A DNA stretch of 64,000 nt. Origin: Paenibacillus camerounensis (GTDB lineage Bacteria > Bacillota > Bacilli > Paenibacillales > Paenibacillaceae). Numbering within the stretch: the first letter of the stretch is position 1; each line of letters opens with the position of its first letter. The position numbers and the translations under genes were made by a program. Shown in pieces: positions 60,355-64,000 of the stretch. Location: the NCBI RefSeq assembly GCF_000723885.1, contig NZ_CCDG010000010.1:1-64000 (forward strand). Direction: 5' to 3'. The notes under the pieces were generated by a model. That model made no database searches and was not told the DNA's origin. It saw only the letters and a list, made by a program, of their open reading frames with translations.

Positions 60355-60888
60355 TTGTTACATCTAATCAGCCTCATCTCAGCTTGGGCGATCCCGGTTA
60401 TGATCACCTTTATTCCGCTGTATGCTTTTACGCGTAAGGTTCCAGTGTATGAATCCTTTGTAGAAGGGGCTAAAGACGGCTTCGGCACAGCGATTGCCAT
60501 CATTCCGCATCTGGTCGGCATGCTTGTCGCTATCAGCGTATTCCGGGCCTCCGGAGCGCTGGATTTCCTGATGGGCTTTATCGCTCCTGCGCTGGAAGGG
60601 CTCGGAGTGCCTCCGGAGGTGCTGCCTCTCGGCCTGCTGCGGCCGCTGACCGGTACCGGTTCACTGGCCTATACAACCGACCTGATCCGCGTCCACGGGC
60701 CGGATTCCCTGATCGGGATGATTGCATCCACCATTCAGGGAAGCACAGACACGACATTGTATGTGCTGACAGTCTATTTCGGCGCAGTCGGCATTCGTAA
60801 CGGCCGTTATGCGCTTAAGGTCGGCCTGTTCTCCGACATTGTCGGCTTCATCGCGGCTATTGCCGTATGCTTACTGGTTTTTGGATAA
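60355..60888 (+). CDS. spmB: Spore maturation protein B
   Basis: A 177-residue membrane protein paired with SpmA. It begins LHLISLISAWAIPVMITFIPLYAFTRKVPVYESFVEGAKDGFGTAI and has GLLRPLTGTGSLAYTTDLI and TIQGSTDTTLYVLTVYFGAVGI. The start is a TTG with GGTGAG upstream, seven bases after spmA. Confidence 0.93.
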   Translation: MLHLISLISAWAIPVMITFIPLYAFTRKVPVYESFVEGAKDGFGTAIAIIPHLVGMLVAISVFRASGALDFLMGFIAPALEGLGVPPEVLPLGLLRPLTGTGSLAYTTDLIRVHGPDSLIGMIASTIQGSTDTTLYVLTVYFGAVGIRNGRYALKVGLFSDIVGFIAAIAVCLLVFG

Positions 60889-60914
60889 GCTGCTGTGTGC
60901 CCCTGCATGAGAAT

Positions 60915-60943
60915 TTGAAATTCCGGAATTGCTGTGTTAGGAT
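60915..60943 (+). promoter_or_regulatory. Promoter of the beta-glucosidase gene
   Basis: TTGAAA (60915-60920), 17 bp and TAGGAT (60938-60943), about 38 bases before the antiterminator site. Confidence 0.5.
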
Positions 60944-60980
60944 AGAAGTAATTGAATAATCCTTAAATTCATCGTTTAAT

Positions 60981-61087
60981 GGATTGTTACTGGCCGGGCC
61001 AGGCAAAACCTAAACTGATGGTAAAGCATTTGTCTACTCTTTTTGGAGGGCGGCAAATTCCTTTACTAACGGTTTAGGTTTTTCTTG
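60981..61087 (+). promoter_or_regulatory. LicT antiterminator site and terminator before the GH1 gene
   Basis: GGATTGTTACTGGCCGGGCC and the following AGGCAAAACC (60981-61010) match the RAT hairpin bound by LicT/BglG proteins. Its 3' end overlaps a terminator in which AAAACCTAAAC pairs with GTTTAGGTTTTT (to 61084). Bound LicT would keep the gene on. Confidence 0.9.
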
Positions 61088-61114
61088 TTTTCGGGCATCC
61101 TACTCATACAATAA

Positions 61115-62600
<1,486 letters not shown>

Positions 62601-62608
62601 TTTTAACG

Positions 62609-62637
62609 TTGTCAATCTGGGGACAATGTGATAATAT
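62609..62637 (+). promoter_or_regulatory. Promoter of licT
   Basis: TTGTCA (62609-62614), 17 bp and TAATAT (62632-62637), about 24 bases before the second RAT. Confidence 0.65.
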
Positions 62638-62660
62638 GCATATACGGGAAAACTAAAACT

Positions 62661-62730
62661 GGATTGTTACTGAACTTTCAGGCAAAACCAGAAGCTGGCA
62701 TTATGTGCCTGTTTTGGTTTTGCCTTTTTA
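62661..62730 (+). promoter_or_regulatory. LicT antiterminator site and terminator before licT
   Basis: GGATTGTTACTGAACTTTCA plus GGCAAAACC (62661-62689) is a RAT hairpin, and GGCAAAACCAGAA pairs with TGTTTTGGTTTTGCC as the terminator, followed by TTTTT. LicT therefore controls its own gene. Confidence 0.88.
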
Positions 62731-62747
62731 CTACTCTGACGGCGTAA

Positions 62748-63608
<861 letters not shown>

Positions 63609-63622
63609 GAGCAAGCAAGACG

Positions 63623-63707
63623 GGATTGTTACTCTAAGCAGGCAAAACCTAAACGCTGAATAGTATATGCGGCATTATCGCGATACTATGGGTGTTTAGG
63701 TTTTTTT
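63623..63707 (+). promoter_or_regulatory. LicT antiterminator site and terminator before the PTS gene
   Basis: GGATTGTTACTCTAAGCAGG plus CAAAACC (63623-63649) is a third RAT, and AAAACCTAAAC pairs with GTTTAGGTTTTTTT as its terminator. Confidence 0.9.
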
Positions 63708-63743
63708 GTTCCAAAAAACTCGGAATTAAAGGAGCACATTGAG

Positions 63744-64000
63744 ATGGATAAAACAGCACTCTCCAAGGATATATTGAAGCTGGTGGGCGGGGAAGAGAAT
63801 ATCGAACAGGTTACCCACTGTATGACCCGTTTGCGCTTCAACCTTAACGACAACAAGAAAGCCGATAAAGCGGCACTGCAGAAAACGGATGGCGTTATGG
63901 GTGTAATGATTAACGGCGGCCAGTTCCAGGTTATCATCGGTAACGATGTGCCGGTCGTATATAACGAGCTGGTAAAGAATATGAAGGGCTCTCCCGAGGG
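63744..64000 (+). CDS. Beta-glucoside PTS permease, N-terminus (runs off window)
   Basis: Only the first 85 residues are in the window. The PTS EIIB domain is clear: DKTALSKDILKLVGGEENIEQVTHCMTRLRFNL, with the phospho-cysteine in THCMTRLRF (residue 27), then KTDGVMGVMINGGQFQVIIGNDV. AAAGGAG precedes the ATG at 63744. This is the EIIB part of an EIIBC or EIIBCA beta-glucoside transporter (BglP/BglF type) that phosphorylates the sugar as it enters, supplying the GH1 enzyme. Confidence 0.88.
   Translation, partial: MDKTALSKDILKLVGGEENIEQVTHCMTRLRFNLNDNKKADKAALQKTDGVMGVMINGGQFQVIIGNDVPVVYNELVKNMKGSPE

Overview
The window looks like a chromosomal segment of a spore-forming Firmicute, most likely Paenibacillus. 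The evidence is a set of sporulation and germination genes (a gerA-type operon, spoVAA/AB/AF, ytfI-ytfJ, dacB-spmA-spmB), the riboflavin, lysA, ppiB and scpAB genes, and a surface protein with an LPXTG signal. The block from spoVA through lysA, ppiB, ribD-E-BA-H, scpAB and dacB-spmAB follows the Bacillus subtilis gene order as I remember it, with insertions. I could run no database search, so names rest on sequence motifs and synteny.

Bases 1-11.5 kb are an AT-richer accessory region. The 3' end of an RHS polymorphic-toxin gene and its putative immunity gene come first. A decayed mobile segment follows: a broken replication gene, a Xre repressor, a serine recombinase and an IS110 transposase with an in-frame stop. 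Next is a second, start-less RHS C-terminal cassette (HINT plus ParB-like toxin) with its own immunity gene. The two RHS cassettes share an exact 40-bp repeat. A run of orphan immunity-like and small membrane genes, including an Imm10-like protein, closes the region.

Bases 11.5-31.8 kb hold a sigma factor fused to a DUF1835 protein, a metallophosphatase and a short repeat cluster. A Fur-controlled siderophore system is split in two: permeases plus a ferredoxin-NADP reductase, and a binding lipoprotein plus an AraC-type regulator with a binding-protein domain. A gerA-C-B germination operon lies between the halves. Then come a thioredoxin-like ferredoxin, an AI-2E family permease, a carboxylesterase, a membrane-anchored PstS-like protein and an EamA transporter behind an FMN riboswitch.

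Bases 32-50 kb hold spoVAA-spoVAB and a SpoVAF-like protein with a long acidic extension, behind a good sigma-G-type promoter. These are followed by lysA, ppiB, a YwaF-like protein and a large LPQTG adhesin preceded by two overlapping mini-ORFs. An MBOAT acyltransferase pair, an MFS exporter whose promoter sits between two identical 17-bp operators, a Xre-TPR regulator and a two-component system complete this part.

Bases 50.5-64 kb hold mscL, the FMN-riboswitch-controlled ribD-ribE-ribBA-ribH genes, scpA-scpB, ytfI-ytfJ, and dacB-spmA-spmB behind a sigma-E-like promoter. At the end is a beta-glucoside locus (GH1 enzyme, LicT antiterminator, start of a PTS permease) in which each of the three genes has its own antiterminator site and terminator.
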